DNA from: Nocardioides daedukensis
Lineage (GTDB): Bacteria > Actinomycetota > Actinomycetes > Propionibacteriales > Nocardioidaceae
Direction: 5' to 3'
DNA length: 64,000 bases
NCBI RefSeq assembly: GCF_013408415.1
Contig: NZ_JACCAA010000001.1
Span: forward strand, 3,348,001-3,412,000
A program made the position numbers and the translations under genes. This document shows, piece after piece, positions 37,492 through 46,548 of the stretch (position 1 is its first letter; the number at the start of each line of letters is the position of its first letter). Below the pieces are notes generated by a model. It was not told the DNA's origin. It was given only the letters and a program-made list of their open reading frames with translations, and made no database searches.

Positions 37492-39920
37492 AGCACCGCT
37501 CCCAGTGCTGCCAGCATCCGTCGCGTCGACTCCGGCGAGCGGACTGCGATCCGGATCCAGCTGGCGTCGAGGCCGGGGAAGGTGTCGGCCCGACGTACGG
37601 CATGGCCCGCGTCGCGCAACCGTTCACGGACGCCGTCGCCGGGACGGGCCAGCACGAACGGCGCTGCGCTGGCCAGGTGCCGAATCCCCAGCTCTGCAAG
37701 GCCATCGGTGAGGATCGTGCGGCGTACGACGATCTGCCGCACGCGTCGTGCTGCCTCGGCTGCGGCCTCTTCAGAGGAGCACGCGATCATCGCTGCGGCG
37801 GCCGTGGTGCCGACCGACCACGGGACCTGCGAGCCGCGGAGTGCCGCGATCACCTCAGGCTCGGCCAGGACGTAGCCCGCGCGCACGCCGGGGATCGCCC
37901 AGAGCTTGGTGAGGCTGCGGACGACGATCAACCCCGGCGTTGGCGCCTGGGCGAACGACGCACGCTCGTGACCGACCGTGTCCATGAACGCCTCGTCCAC
38001 CACGACGAGGCGGCCGGGGCGCAGCAGCGCGCGGATCGTCGCCGCGGGGTGCAGCACGCCGGTGGGGTTGGTCGGGTTGCCGACCACGACGAGATCGGCG
38101 TCCTCGGGGACGGCTGCCGGGTCGAGGGCGAAGTCGTCGGCGGGACGACAGATCACGTGCTGGGGTTGGTGTCCTGCCTCGGCCAGGGCGACGTCGGGCT
38201 CGGTGAACTGAGGGTGCACGACGACCGGTCGGCGCCACTCGCGAAGACGCGCGATCAGCGTGAAGGCCTCGGCCGCGCCGGCGGTCGCGAGCACGGTGTC
38301 GACCGCACGGCCGTGGCTGCGCGCGATGGCACCCTCCGCCGAGGTGGACGTGGGATAGCGGTGCACTTCGTCCAGGCTCTGGTGCAGGGCATCGCTGAGC
38401 CACTGGGGTCGCGGGCCGTCGAAGACGTTGACCGCGAAGTCGACCAGATCGCCGGCCTCGGTGTCGCCGTGGTGGCGCAATGGGTCCAGCTCCGGCCCCG
38501 ACGGGTCGGGACCGGACGCCACGCCGCTCGGCAGCCCGGATCCGGAGGGGCGGACAGCGGGCGCGGGGTCGGTGACCGCGGCAGCGGGGGCGAAGGCTGC
38601 CGCCGCATCCGCGAACCGCTGCGCGAGCTGTGGGTGCCCGGCCCAGTGGGTGTGGATGTAGGAGGCGTGCAGCGTCGGTCCGGCGAACCCGATCGGGGTG
38701 CCGTCGACGGTCCACGCGGGCACGTCCCCGGCGGCGGGGGTGGCGGTGGTGCGGTGGAACTCGTGGCCGGTGACGCTCTCTCCGCGGCGGGTCAGCAACG
38801 TGTCCGCACCGGTGCTCGCGGTCCGGTAGGAGAGGGTCAACCGCGGCGTCATCTTGGCAGTGGCGGGCAGGACGCCGATCATCGCGGCGTGGTCGACGCT
38901 CTGGCAGAGATAGAGCAGGCCGGCACATTCGGCGACGGTGGGTACGCCGCTGCGCACGGCGTCGGCGATCGCGGTCAGCATCGGCTGGTTGGCGGTGAGG
39001 CCGGCGGCATGGACCTCCGGGAAGCCCCCGCCGAGATAGATGCCCGACGTGCCCGGTGGCAGCGCGGTGTCATGCAGCGGGTCGAAGGTGACCACCTCGC
39101 AGCCGGCAGCACGGAGCAGCTCCTCGGTCTCGGCATAGCGGAAGGTGAAGGCGCGCCCTCCCGCCATCGCGATGACGGGGCGACTTGCGACCGCGGCCAC
39201 GGCAGCACTCGGATCCCAGGGCTCACCCTCGAGCGCGGGCGCCTGCCCGGCCAGCGCGATGACCTGGCCCAGGTCGATGCGTTCGGTGATCCGCTCGGTC
39301 AACCGGTCCAGCGCCGAGGCTGCTTCGTCGCGCTCGTCCGCGGGCACCAGGCCCAGATGCCGCGACGGGGCGACGATTCCGTCGTCACGTGAGAGCACGC
39401 CGAGGACGGGGAGCTTGATCGCGCTGCGGACCTCGTCGGCATGGCGTTGCGACCCGGCCTTGTTGAGGATCACGCCGACGATGTCGACGGTGGGGTCGAA
39501 CTCCGCCATGCCCTGCACGACGGCGCCGATCGAGCGCGAAGCGTGTGAGATGTCGACGACCAGCACGACCGGGGTCCGGGTCACCTGGGCCACGTGCGCC
39601 GTGCTGGCGAATCCGTGGCCGCCGATCTGCCCGTCGTACAGCCCCATCACGCCTTCGACCAGGGCCAGGTCGGCACCGCGGGCGCCGTGCAGCAGCAGCG
39701 GCACCAGGAGCTCCTCGCCGACCAGGTGCGGATCGAGGTTGCGGCCGGGGCGTCCGGTGGCCAGGGAGTGATAGCCCGGGTCGATGTAGTCGGGACCGAC
39801 CTTGTGGCCGCTGACGACCAGGCCGCGCCGGGACAGCGCCGACATCAGTCCGGTGGCGATGGTGGTCTTGCCGTGCCCCGAGGCCGGGGCCGCGACGACG
39901 AGGCGGGGCAGAGCGTTCAC
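37488..39920 (-). CDS. cobB-cobC: CobB-CobC fusion: cobyrinate a,c-diamide synthase plus PLP threonine-phosphate decarboxylase-like domain
   Basis: This 810-residue protein joins two enzymes. Residues 1-440 are CobB: P-loop ASGHGKTT at 13-20, GPDYIDPGYH, and glutaminase nucleophile Cys332 in VAECAGLLYL. A Pro/Gly/Asp linker (about 440-485) leads to a class I/II aminotransferase-fold CobC domain with NPTNPTG, VVDEAFMD and the PLP lysine Lys672 in SLTKLW. CobB amidates the a and c side chains; CobC makes (R)-1-amino-2-propanol phosphate for the nucleotide arm. GTG at 39920 gives the CobB N-terminus, 14 bp after cobO. Confidence 0.92.
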   Translation of the reverse strand: MNALPRLVVAAPASGHGKTTIATGLMSALSRRGLVVSGHKVGPDYIDPGYHSLATGRPGRNLDPHLVGEELLVPLLLHGARGADLALVEGVMGLYDGQIGGHGFASTAHVAQVTRTPVVLVVDISHASRSIGAVVQGMAEFDPTVDIVGVILNKAGSQRHADEVRSAIKLPVLGVLSRDDGIVAPSRHLGLVPADERDEAASALDRLTERITERIDLGQVIALAGQAPALEGEPWDPSAAVAAVASRPVIAMAGGRAFTFRYAETEELLRAAGCEVVTFDPLHDTALPPGTSGIYLGGGFPEVHAAGLTANQPMLTAIADAVRSGVPTVAECAGLLYLCQSVDHAAMIGVLPATAKMTPRLTLSYRTASTGADTLLTRRGESVTGHEFHRTTATPAAGDVPAWTVDGTPIGFAGPTLHASYIHTHWAGHPQLAQRFADAAAAFAPAAAVTDPAPAVRPSGSGLPSGVASGPDPSGPELDPLRHHGDTEAGDLVDFAVNVFDGPRPQWLSDALHQSLDEVHRYPTSTSAEGAIARSHGRAVDTVLATAGAAEAFTLIARLREWRRPVVVHPQFTEPDVALAEAGHQPQHVICRPADDFALDPAAVPEDADLVVVGNPTNPTGVLHPAATIRALLRPGRLVVVDEAFMDTVGHERASFAQAPTPGLIVVRSLTKLWAIPGVRAGYVLAEPEVIAALRGSQVPWSVGTTAAAAMIACSSEEAAAEAARRVRQIVVRRTILTDGLAELGIRHLASAAPFVLARPGDGVRERLRDAGHAVRRADTFPGLDASWIRIAVRSPESTRRMLAALGAVL

Positions 39921-39934
39921 GGGATCACACTGCT

Positions 39935-40549
39935 CTACCACTCGATGCCCCGCTGGCCCTTCTGGCCGCGGTCCATCTGGTGCTTCACCTTGGTCATCTC
40001 GGTGACCATGTCGGCGGCCTCGACCAGCTGCGGGTGGGCGCGGCGGCCGGTGATCATCACGAACTGGCGGCCCGGCCGGTTGGCCAGCGTCTCGACGACG
40101 TCGTCGACGTCGACCCAGCCCCACTCCATCGGATAGGTGAACTCGTCGAGCACGTAGAGGTCGTGCCGTTCCTCGGCGATGCGTCGCTTCACCTCGGCCC
40201 AACCATCGGCAGCGTCGCGGGCGTGGTCCTCGACGCTGCCCTCCTTGCGTTTCCAGGACCAGCCGGCGCCCATCTTGTGCCACTCGACCGGACCGCCCTC
40301 GCCGGTCTCCTCGTGCAACTGGCCGAGCCGTTCGAGGACGGTCTGCTCACCGATGCGCCACTTCGCCGACTTCACGAACTGGAAGACGCCGACGTTCCAG
40401 CCCTGGTTCCACGAGCGGATCGCGAGGCCGAAGGCTGCCGTCGACTTGCCCTTGCCGTCGCCGGTGTTGACCATCAGCAGGGGTTGGTTGCGGCGTTGCG
40501 CGGTGGTGAGGCCGTCGTCGGGAACGGACTCGGGGACTCCCTTGGGCAT
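39935..40549 (-). CDS. cobO: Cob(I)yrinic acid a,c-diamide adenosyltransferase
   Basis: This 204-residue CobA/BtuR-type enzyme transfers the adenosyl group of ATP to cobalt(I) corrinoids. The P-loop TGDGKGKST is at residues 29-37; RSWNQGWNVGVFQFVK and YVLDEFTYPMEWGW are family hallmarks. The ATG overlaps the stop of the chelatase-subunit gene by one base, so the two are coupled. Confidence 0.95.
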   Translation of the reverse strand: MPKGVPESVPDDGLTTAQRRNQPLLMVNTGDGKGKSTAAFGLAIRSWNQGWNVGVFQFVKSAKWRIGEQTVLERLGQLHEETGEGGPVEWHKMGAGWSWKRKEGSVEDHARDAADGWAEVKRRIAEERHDLYVLDEFTYPMEWGWVDVDDVVETLANRPGRQFVMITGRRAHPQLVEAADMVTEMTKVKHQMDRGQKGQRGIEW

Positions 40550-42690
40550 CAGGCTGCTCCTTCTTCGCGACGCGAGCCGTCTCGGCCCAGCGACCCGTGC
40601 ACGGCGCCGGTCAGGGCAGTCGCGCTGACCTCTCCGACGGGGACGTACTCGGCGTGCAACTCGGCTGCCAGCGCCCCGGCCAGGCCCATGCGGAACCGGC
40701 CGACCTCGCAGTCGATCACCAGGGACGAGGTGCCGGTGGCGGCCAGGTGCGTGGCCGCCTGACGGGAGCGGGCAACGGCATCGGGGCCGTACGTCGCCCT
40801 GCCGTCGGTCACCACGACCAGCAGCGGCCGGCGGCGTGGGTCACGGATCTTCTCGAGGCGGATCACCTCGGCTGCCCGGAGCAGTCCCTCGGCCAGCGGG
40901 GTGCGCCCGCCGGCGGGCAGCTCCTGGAGGCGGGCGGCAGCGATGTCGACCGAGTTGGTCGGCGGCAGGGCGAGGTCGGCGTCACTGCCGCGGAAGGTGA
41001 TCAGGCCGACCTTGTCCCGTCGCTGATAGGCGTCGAGCAGCAGGGAGAGGATGGCCGTCTTCACCTGCTCCATCCGGGTCCGTGCGGCCATCGATCCGGA
41101 GGCATCGACGCAGAAGAGGATCAGGTTGGACTCGTGACCCTCCTTGGTCGCGATCCGGAGGTCGTCGCTGCGCAACCGCATCGGGCCGCCGGTCCGGCCG
41201 CGGCCGAACTGGTGGGGGGCAGCGGCCCGGATGGTCTCGGTCAGGTGGATCGAACCACCCTGGCCGGAGGCCTTCGTGGCGCCGACGCGACGGCCCGAGG
41301 TGGTCACCGCGCGGCTGCGGCGTCCGCTCTCGCCGGCGCCGGTGCCGGCCACCGTGAAGAGCTTGGGTCGGTAGGGCTGCTGTGCTTGCACGGCCTCGCC
41401 CGTCGACCCGGCACTTGTTGACGCCTGCCCCGCCGAGTCGGCACTTGTTGACGCCTGCTCCGCCGACCCGTCAGTTGTTGACGTGTCAGGAACCGACGAC
41501 TCGGCGCCCTGCTCGTCAACAACTGACGGCTCGGCGGGTGATTGGTCAACAACTGACGACTCGGCGTGTGATTGGTCAACAACTGACGGCTCGGCGGGGT
41601 CTTCGTTGGGGCGGGAGTCATCGGGGTGGGGGCCGTCGGGGTCGGGGTCTGGTTCGGGGTCAAGGTCGTCGTCCCCGAGCAGCTCATCCAGCAGGTCCTC
41701 ATCGATCCCCGGGGCGTCGAACGGGTTCCGACGGCGACGGTGCGGAAGGGCCAGCCGGGCCGCGGCGCGGATGTCCTCACGGAGCACCGACGTACGCCCG
41801 TGCCAGGCCGCATGAGCCACGGCAGCCCGGGCGCACACGATGTCGGCACGCATCCCGTCGACGTCGAACGCGGCGCAGATCTCGGCGATCTTCAGCAGGG
41901 CCGCGTCGCCGAGCAGCACTTGGGAGACCAGTTTCTGGGCGGCCAGGATGCGGTCGGTCAGGGCGCGCTCGTCCTCGGCGTACGACGTCGCGAACCGGAC
42001 CGGGTCCGACTCGAAGGCGATCCGCCGACGGACCACCTCGACCCGCAGCGAGGGGTCTCGTGGGGCGGCGACCTCCACGGTGAGTCCGAAGCGGTCCAGC
42101 AGCTGCGGTCGCAGCTCGCCCTCCTCGGGGTTCATCGTGCCGACCAGCACGAACCGGGCCGCGTGCTCGACCGAGACACCGTCGCGCTCGACCGTCGAGC
42201 GGCCCATCGCGGCCGCGTCGAGGAGCAGGTCGACGAGGTGGTCGTGGAGCAGGTTGACCTCGTCGACATAGAGGATGCCGCGGTGCGCACGGGCCAGCAG
42301 GCCGGGCTCATATTCGGCGACGCCGGAGGAGAGCGCCTTCTCCAGGTGCAGCGACCCGAGGACCCGGTCCTCGGTCGCGCCGACCGGCAGCTCGACCAGG
42401 CGCACCGGCCGCGACTCCACGTCGACGTCGGTCGCGAAGGGTCCGTCGGGGGAGAGCGGGTGCACCTCACGTGGGTCGGTGGAGAACCGGTCGCCCGCGA
42501 TCACCTCGATCGGCGGCAGTACCGACGCGAGGGCGCGGACCATCGTGGACTTCGCCGTGCCCTTCTCGCCGCGCACCAACACGCCACCGACGGCGGGTGA
42601 GATGGTCGTCAGGATCAGGGCGAGCGCCATGTTGTCGGAACCGACGACTGCGCTGAAAGGGAAATGGTGCGACTGGGGCGCTGTTGGCAT
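40549..42690 (-). CDS. AAA+/VWA cobalt (magnesium) chelatase subunit, ChlI-ChlD type
   Basis: This 713-residue protein combines an AAA+ domain (Walker A GEKGTAKS at 41-48, Walker B ILYVDEVNLL) with a C-terminal VWA domain (MIDAS DASGSM at about 529). It is the usual actinobacterial partner that powers CobN in cobalt insertion, in place of CobS/CobT. ATG at 42690 is chosen because GGGAG lies 7 bp upstream. ATG at 42717 would put the start only about 15 bp from the riboswitch without a ribosome site. The acidic linker (about residues 330-430) is built from 30-bp DNA repeats. Confidence 0.9.
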   Translation of the reverse strand: MPTAPQSHHFPFSAVVGSDNMALALILTTISPAVGGVLVRGEKGTAKSTMVRALASVLPPIEVIAGDRFSTDPREVHPLSPDGPFATDVDVESRPVRLVELPVGATEDRVLGSLHLEKALSSGVAEYEPGLLARAHRGILYVDEVNLLHDHLVDLLLDAAAMGRSTVERDGVSVEHAARFVLVGTMNPEEGELRPQLLDRFGLTVEVAAPRDPSLRVEVVRRRIAFESDPVRFATSYAEDERALTDRILAAQKLVSQVLLGDAALLKIAEICAAFDVDGMRADIVCARAAVAHAAWHGRTSVLREDIRAAARLALPHRRRRNPFDAPGIDEDLLDELLGDDDLDPEPDPDPDGPHPDDSRPNEDPAEPSVVDQSHAESSVVDQSPAEPSVVDEQGAESSVPDTSTTDGSAEQASTSADSAGQASTSAGSTGEAVQAQQPYRPKLFTVAGTGAGESGRRSRAVTTSGRRVGATKASGQGGSIHLTETIRAAAPHQFGRGRTGGPMRLRSDDLRIATKEGHESNLILFCVDASGSMAARTRMEQVKTAILSLLLDAYQRRDKVGLITFRGSDADLALPPTNSVDIAAARLQELPAGGRTPLAEGLLRAAEVIRLEKIRDPRRRPLLVVVTDGRATYGPDAVARSRQAATHLAATGTSSLVIDCEVGRFRMGLAGALAAELHAEYVPVGEVSATALTGAVHGSLGRDGSRREEGAA
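41411..41590. repeat. Six 30-bp repeats in two orientations
   Basis: Three units (41411, 41441, 41471) carry TTGTTGAC and three (41501, 41531, 41561) carry GTCAACAA, the reverse complement. CGCCGAGTCG(g/t)CA(c/g)TTGTTGAC matches 20 of 22 bases between orientations. In the chelatase gene they encode PAEPSVVDQS-type and TSADSAGQAS-type decapeptides. Confidence 0.8.
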
Positions 42691-42730
42691 TTGGGGGCTC
42701 CCGCTCTCATCAGCCATGTGGATGTGGTCA

Positions 42731-42855
42731 GCGCGAGGCCGGTCTTCGGACTTCTGTGGTCCTCCTCGTGGAGGCCACAGTCACCGCAGCGGGCCCTGTG
42801 CCGGATTCTCACCGGCTTCCCAGATTCTCCCCTCGAGAGGGGCACCTCGTGCTGA
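42731..42855 (-). promoter_or_regulatory. Cobalamin riboswitch 1
   Basis: Read on the minus strand, the element contains GAGGTGCCCC, then GGGAAGCCGGTGAGAATCCG, GCGGTGACTGTGG, and near the 3' end AAGTCCGAAGACCGGCC, the B12-box region. It precedes the chelatase-subunit, cobO, cobB-cobC and cobD unit by about 40 bp. Adenosylcobalamin binding should repress it; the short leader suggests translational control. Confidence 0.9.
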
Positions 42856-42986
42856 CGTCACCGTAGCCGGTCAGGAAGTCATCGGCGCAGCCGGTCCAAC
42901 CGCGCGCTCCCGGTGGGGGTGCGCGCGCCGCAGCGAAAGCAGGTCGTCGGCGGTGAACACCGTGCGGGGTCGACCGGCGGACCCTC

Positions 42987-42992
42987 TAGGGT
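42987..42992 (+). promoter_or_regulatory. Candidate -10 box of cobL, leaderless
   Basis: TAGGGT is followed by seven bases and the cobL ATG at 43000. No ribosome site is present and no riboswitch lies on this strand. The rest of the gap back to 42856 shows nothing else recognisable. Confidence 0.45.
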
Positions 42993-42999
42993 TCGTCGC

Positions 43000-44208
43000 A
43001 TGTCACCCGCGGTCACTGTCATCGGCATCGGTGCGGACGGCTGGACGGGCCTCACCGCGGAGCACCGGCAGCTGGTCCTGGACGCCGACATCGTCCTCGG
43101 TGGGCGGCGCCACCTCGACCTGCTTCCCGCCTCCGAGAACCAGATCCGCGAACCGTGGCCGTCGCCGCTGCGTGAGAGCCTGCCTGCCCTGCTGTGGAAG
43201 TACGACGGTCGTCGGGTGGTCGCGCTCGCTTCGGGTGACCCGTTCGTCTCCGGCATCGGTGGGACCCTGGTGGAGATCCTCGGCCCGGGGGCAGTGGTGG
43301 TGGAGCCGACGGTCTCGTCCGTCGCGTTGGCGCGGGCGCGGATGGGGTGGGACGCCGAGACGGTGGACGTGGTCAGCGTCGTTGGTCGCGACGTCCACCG
43401 AGTCCTGCGCTCAATCGCTCCCGGGCATCGCAGCATCGTGCTCTCCTCCGACGCGGACACCCCGGGCTCGGTCGCCGACCTGCTCGTGAACACGGGCCAC
43501 GGTGGCTCGAAGATGACCGTCCTGGGCGACCTGGGCTCGGACGACGAGACAAGCATCGCGACCACAGCCGATGAGTGGGCGCGACGTCGTGCGCCGCAGC
43601 TGAACGTGATCGCGATCGAGTTCGACGGCCCGGTCGTGGGGGGATGGGTGGCCGGGCTGCCCGACGAGCTCTTCGAGAACGACGGCCAGCTGACCAAGCG
43701 CGACCTGCGCGCCTCCGCGCTGTCCCGCTTGGCACCCCGGCCCGGACAGCTGCTCTGGGACGTCGGCGCGGGTGCAGGGTCGGTCGGCATCGAGTGGATG
43801 CGCGCCCACCCCACCTGTCGCACGATCGCGGTCGAGGCCGACGAGACGCGAGCCGCCCGCATCGAGCGGAACGCGCAAGCACTCGGCGTACCCGACCTGA
43901 GGGTGGTCACCGGACGTTCACCCGACGCGCTTGCCGGGCTGCCGCGGCCCGATGCGATCTTCGTCGGAGGGGGCGCCACGGTGCCCGGCGTGATCGAGAC
44001 CTGCGTGGCCGCGCTGCCAGCAGGCGGGCGCCTCGTCGTACACGGCGTCACGCTGGAGACCGAAGCCCTGCTCGCCGCCGCCCACACGGAGCACGGCGGC
44101 GAACTGACCCGCATCCACGTCGAGACGACGGCCCCGATCGGCACCTTCACCGGCTGGACTCCGTCTCGTGCAGTGACCCAGTGGACCCTCACCAAGGAGC
44201 ACGCATGA
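43000..44208 (+). CDS. cobL: Precorrin-6Y C5,15-methyltransferase (decarboxylating)
   Basis: This 402-residue two-domain enzyme has a CbiE-type tetrapyrrole methylase (about residues 1-200, VTVIGIGADGWTGLT and ALASGDPFVSGIGG) and a CbiT-type Rossmann methyltransferase (about 215-402, LLWDVGAGAGSVGIEWMR). It methylates C5 and C15 and decarboxylates the acetate at C12. ATG at 43000 gives the family N-terminus. cobM follows with an ATGA overlap. Confidence 0.95.
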   Translation: MSPAVTVIGIGADGWTGLTAEHRQLVLDADIVLGGRRHLDLLPASENQIREPWPSPLRESLPALLWKYDGRRVVALASGDPFVSGIGGTLVEILGPGAVVVEPTVSSVALARARMGWDAETVDVVSVVGRDVHRVLRSIAPGHRSIVLSSDADTPGSVADLLVNTGHGGSKMTVLGDLGSDDETSIATTADEWARRRAPQLNVIAIEFDGPVVGGWVAGLPDELFENDGQLTKRDLRASALSRLAPRPGQLLWDVGAGAGSVGIEWMRAHPTCRTIAVEADETRAARIERNAQALGVPDLRVVTGRSPDALAGLPRPDAIFVGGGATVPGVIETCVAALPAGGRLVVHGVTLETEALLAAAHTEHGGELTRIHVETTAPIGTFTGWTPSRAVTQWTLTKEHA

Positions 44209-44957
44209 CCGTCCACTTCGTCGGAGCAGGCCCCGGCGCCGCCGACCTGATCACGCTGCGCGCGGTTGCCCTTCTCGGCACGGCCGACGTGGTGCTCTAC
44301 CCGGGCACCTACATCGACACCGAGGTGCTCTCGCACTGCCGCCCCGATGTGCTCCAGATCGACACCCAGGACCTCGATCTCGACCACATCGTCTCGGTGA
44401 TCACGATGGCGCACAACCAGGGCGAGGAGGTTGTCCGGCTCACCTCGGGGGATCCCTCGGTCTATTCCGCGCTGGCCGAGCAGACCCGGCGTCTCGATGC
44501 CGCCGGCGTGCCGTGGCAGGTCACGCCCGGGGTCCCGGCGTACGCCGCGGCCGCGGCCGCACTGGGCCGCGAGCTGACCGTGCCCGAGGTCGCGCAGTCG
44601 GTGGTGCTGACGCGTGCGCAGGCCCGTTCGACCGTGATGCCGGCAGGGGAGAAGCTGGCCAATTTCGCCGCCACTGGCGCCACCCTCGTCCTGCACCTGG
44701 CGATCACCCGGGCTCGTGAGATCGCCGTTGAGCTGGCCGAGCACTACGGCACCGACTGCCCGGCTGCTGTGGTGTCGCGGGTCAGCCAGCCGAGCGAGCT
44801 GATCCTGCGCGGGACGCTCGCCGACATTGCCGACCAGGTCGAGGCGGCCGGCCTGCGTCAGGCAGCCCTGATCATGGTCGGCCCCGCCATCGAGCCCACG
44901 AAGGTGGCCGAGTCCTACCTCTACGACCCGGCGAGGGACCGCTCGCTCAAGCGCTGA
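44205..44957 (+). CDS. cobM: Precorrin-4 C11-methyltransferase
   Basis: This 250-residue SAM-dependent tetrapyrrole methylase has VHFVGAGPGAADLITLR, YPGTYID and LTSGDPSVYSALAEQ, diagnostic for CobM/CbiF. It is coupled to cobL. It converges with the cobI-cobJ gene, whose stop lies 37 bp away; no clear terminator is seen between them. Confidence 0.95.
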   Translation: MTVHFVGAGPGAADLITLRAVALLGTADVVLYPGTYIDTEVLSHCRPDVLQIDTQDLDLDHIVSVITMAHNQGEEVVRLTSGDPSVYSALAEQTRRLDAAGVPWQVTPGVPAYAAAAAALGRELTVPEVAQSVVLTRAQARSTVMPAGEKLANFAATGATLVLHLAITRAREIAVELAEHYGTDCPAAVVSRVSQPSELILRGTLADIADQVEAAGLRQAALIMVGPAIEPTKVAESYLYDPARDRSLKR

Positions 44958-44994
44958 TTTCGGAGCCTTTCCCGGCCGCAGCTGATCAGCTGAG

Positions 44995-46548
44995 TCAGTC
45001 CACGAAGCGGGGCGTCCACACCCTCCCCGACGACGTACGCCGCGTGCTCGAGGCCCCGATCAGCAGCAGGCACTTCATGTCGATGGAGCCCGCGTCGAGC
45101 TCCCCGAGGGTGGTCACGGTCAGCGACTCCTCGGCCCGGCCGATGTCTCGGCCCACGACGACAACGGTCTCCGGGGAGCGATGTTCGAGCAGGATCTTCT
45201 GCGCCTCGGAGACCTGGTCGACGCGTGATCGCGATGCCGGGTTGTAGATCCCGAGCACCAGATCGGCTTCGGCCACGGCGCGCAACCGCTTCGCGATCAC
45301 GGGCCAGGGCTTGAGTCGATCGCTCAGGCTCATCACCGCGAAGTCCGCGCCGATCGGGGCGCCGGCCCGCGCAGCGACGGCTTGGATCGCACTCACTCCC
45401 GGCAGGACCCGCACGGGGACAGCGGCGTACGCCGGGTCCTCGGCCGCCTCGAAGACCGCCGAGGCCATCCCGAAGACTCCCGCGTCGCCACCGGACACGA
45501 CCGCCACCCGCTCGCCGCGCAGGGCCAGGTCGAGAGCGAGACGCGCCCGGTCGACCTCGACCGTGTTGCCCGAGGCGTGACGGGTCAGGCCCTCGCGCTG
45601 CGGCACCCGGTTGACGTAGGGCGCGTAGCCGACCACGTGCTGGGCCGTGTCGAGTGCGGCGGTCGCCTCGGGGGTGAGCCAGTGGTCTGGGCCGGGGCCG
45701 AGACCGACCACGAGCAGCTCGGCGGCTGGCGTGCTCTCGACTGTTCGGGCTCGTTCCTCGCCCTGCTCGACCAACCGGTCGCGGCGGCCGCCGGGCTCCT
45801 CGGCGAGCGAATCACCCGGCACCACGATCAGCGAGAAGTAGGGCACCGAGGACGGATCGACCTCGGTCACCTTCATCCAGCGCTCGGCCGGCATGGAGGC
45901 ACGCTCGATGTACCACGCGTGCTCGAGACGACCGGCCTGGCGCAACGCATCCACGACCCCCGGGAACCGTCGCCCCAGCTTCATGATGATCGCGCCGTCG
46001 GTGTCGGCCAGGCGACGGGCCAGCTCGGGCACCGCGAGAGTCCCCGGCAGCACGGTGAGCACGTCGGTCTGCCGCACCAGTGGCGTCGCGACGACGGCGG
46101 TCGCGGCGGCGAAGGCCGGCACCCCGGGGATGACCTCGGTCGGGAAGTGCGGGGAGAGCCGGTCGTGGAGATACATGAACGAGCCGTAGAAGAGCGGGTC
46201 GCCCTCGGCGAGCACGACGACCGTGCGACCGGCCTCGAGATGGACGCGCAGCCGATCGGCGCACTCCTCATAGAACTCCGCCATCGCGCCGGCATAGCCA
46301 CCGGGGTGCTCGGTGCGCCCGGTGGTGACGGGATAGCGGAGCAGTTCCTCGACCACGCCGTCGGGGATCAGGCCGGCGGCGATCCGGCGCGCGTTCGATT
46401 CCTTGCCCACGCCGGCGTGATAGGCGATCACGTCTGCCTCGGCGATCAGTCGGGCGGCCTTGCGGGTGATCAGCTCGGGGTCGCCGGGGCCGAGCCCCAC
46501 GCCGTACAGGTGGCTCATTCGTTGCGGTCCCTCGCTCCTCACGATCAT
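44995..46548 (-). CDS. cobIJ: CobI-CobJ fusion: precorrin-2 C20- and precorrin-3B C17-methyltransferase
   Basis: This 517-residue fusion carries CobI (about residues 11-245: HLYGVGLGPGDPELITRKA, LAEGDPLFYGSFMY) and CobJ (about 276-517: LLVVGLGPGPDHWLTPEA, VVSGGDAGVFGMAS, GIYNPASRSR). Actinobacterial CobIJ fusions are known. The start at 46548 overlaps the cobH stop (ATGA) after AGGAG; ATG at 46518 (MSHLYGVG) with GAGGGA upstream is a good alternative. The linker (about residues 258-271) is encoded by the 43-bp dispersed repeat. Confidence 0.94.
   Translation of the reverse strand: MIVRSEGPQRMSHLYGVGLGPGDPELITRKAARLIAEADVIAYHAGVGKESNARRIAAGLIPDGVVEELLRYPVTTGRTEHPGGYAGAMAEFYEECADRLRVHLEAGRTVVVLAEGDPLFYGSFMYLHDRLSPHFPTEVIPGVPAFAAATAVVATPLVRQTDVLTVLPGTLAVPELARRLADTDGAIIMKLGRRFPGVVDALRQAGRLEHAWYIERASMPAERWMKVTEVDPSSVPYFSLIVVPGDSLAEEPGGRRDRLVEQGEERARTVESTPAAELLVVGLGPGPDHWLTPEATAALDTAQHVVGYAPYVNRVPQREGLTRHASGNTVEVDRARLALDLALRGERVAVVSGGDAGVFGMASAVFEAAEDPAYAAVPVRVLPGVSAIQAVAARAGAPIGADFAVMSLSDRLKPWPVIAKRLRAVAEADLVLGIYNPASRSRVDQVSEAQKILLEHRSPETVVVVGRDIGRAEESLTVTTLGELDAGSIDMKCLLLIGASSTRRTSSGRVWTPRFVD
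45735..45777. repeat. 43-bp dispersed repeat, copy B
   Basis: This copy matches 39 of 43 bases at 26008-26050. Here it encodes a linker reading LVEQGEERARTVES between the CobI and CobJ domains. Confidence 0.7.

Noticed and set aside
37602..39392. Long open plus-strand frame opposite the cobB-cobC fusion
   Set aside because: Low-complexity Arg/Gly/Val/Asp composition and no motif; the minus-strand gene is certain.
41411..41590. CRISPR array
   Set aside because: The 30-bp units are contiguous without spacers, occur in two orientations and lie inside a coding region.
42691..42717. Use of the ATG at 42717 for the chelatase subunit
   Set aside because: It has no ribosome site and sits about 15 bp from the riboswitch, whereas ATG at 42690 has GGGAG at good spacing; not fully excluded.
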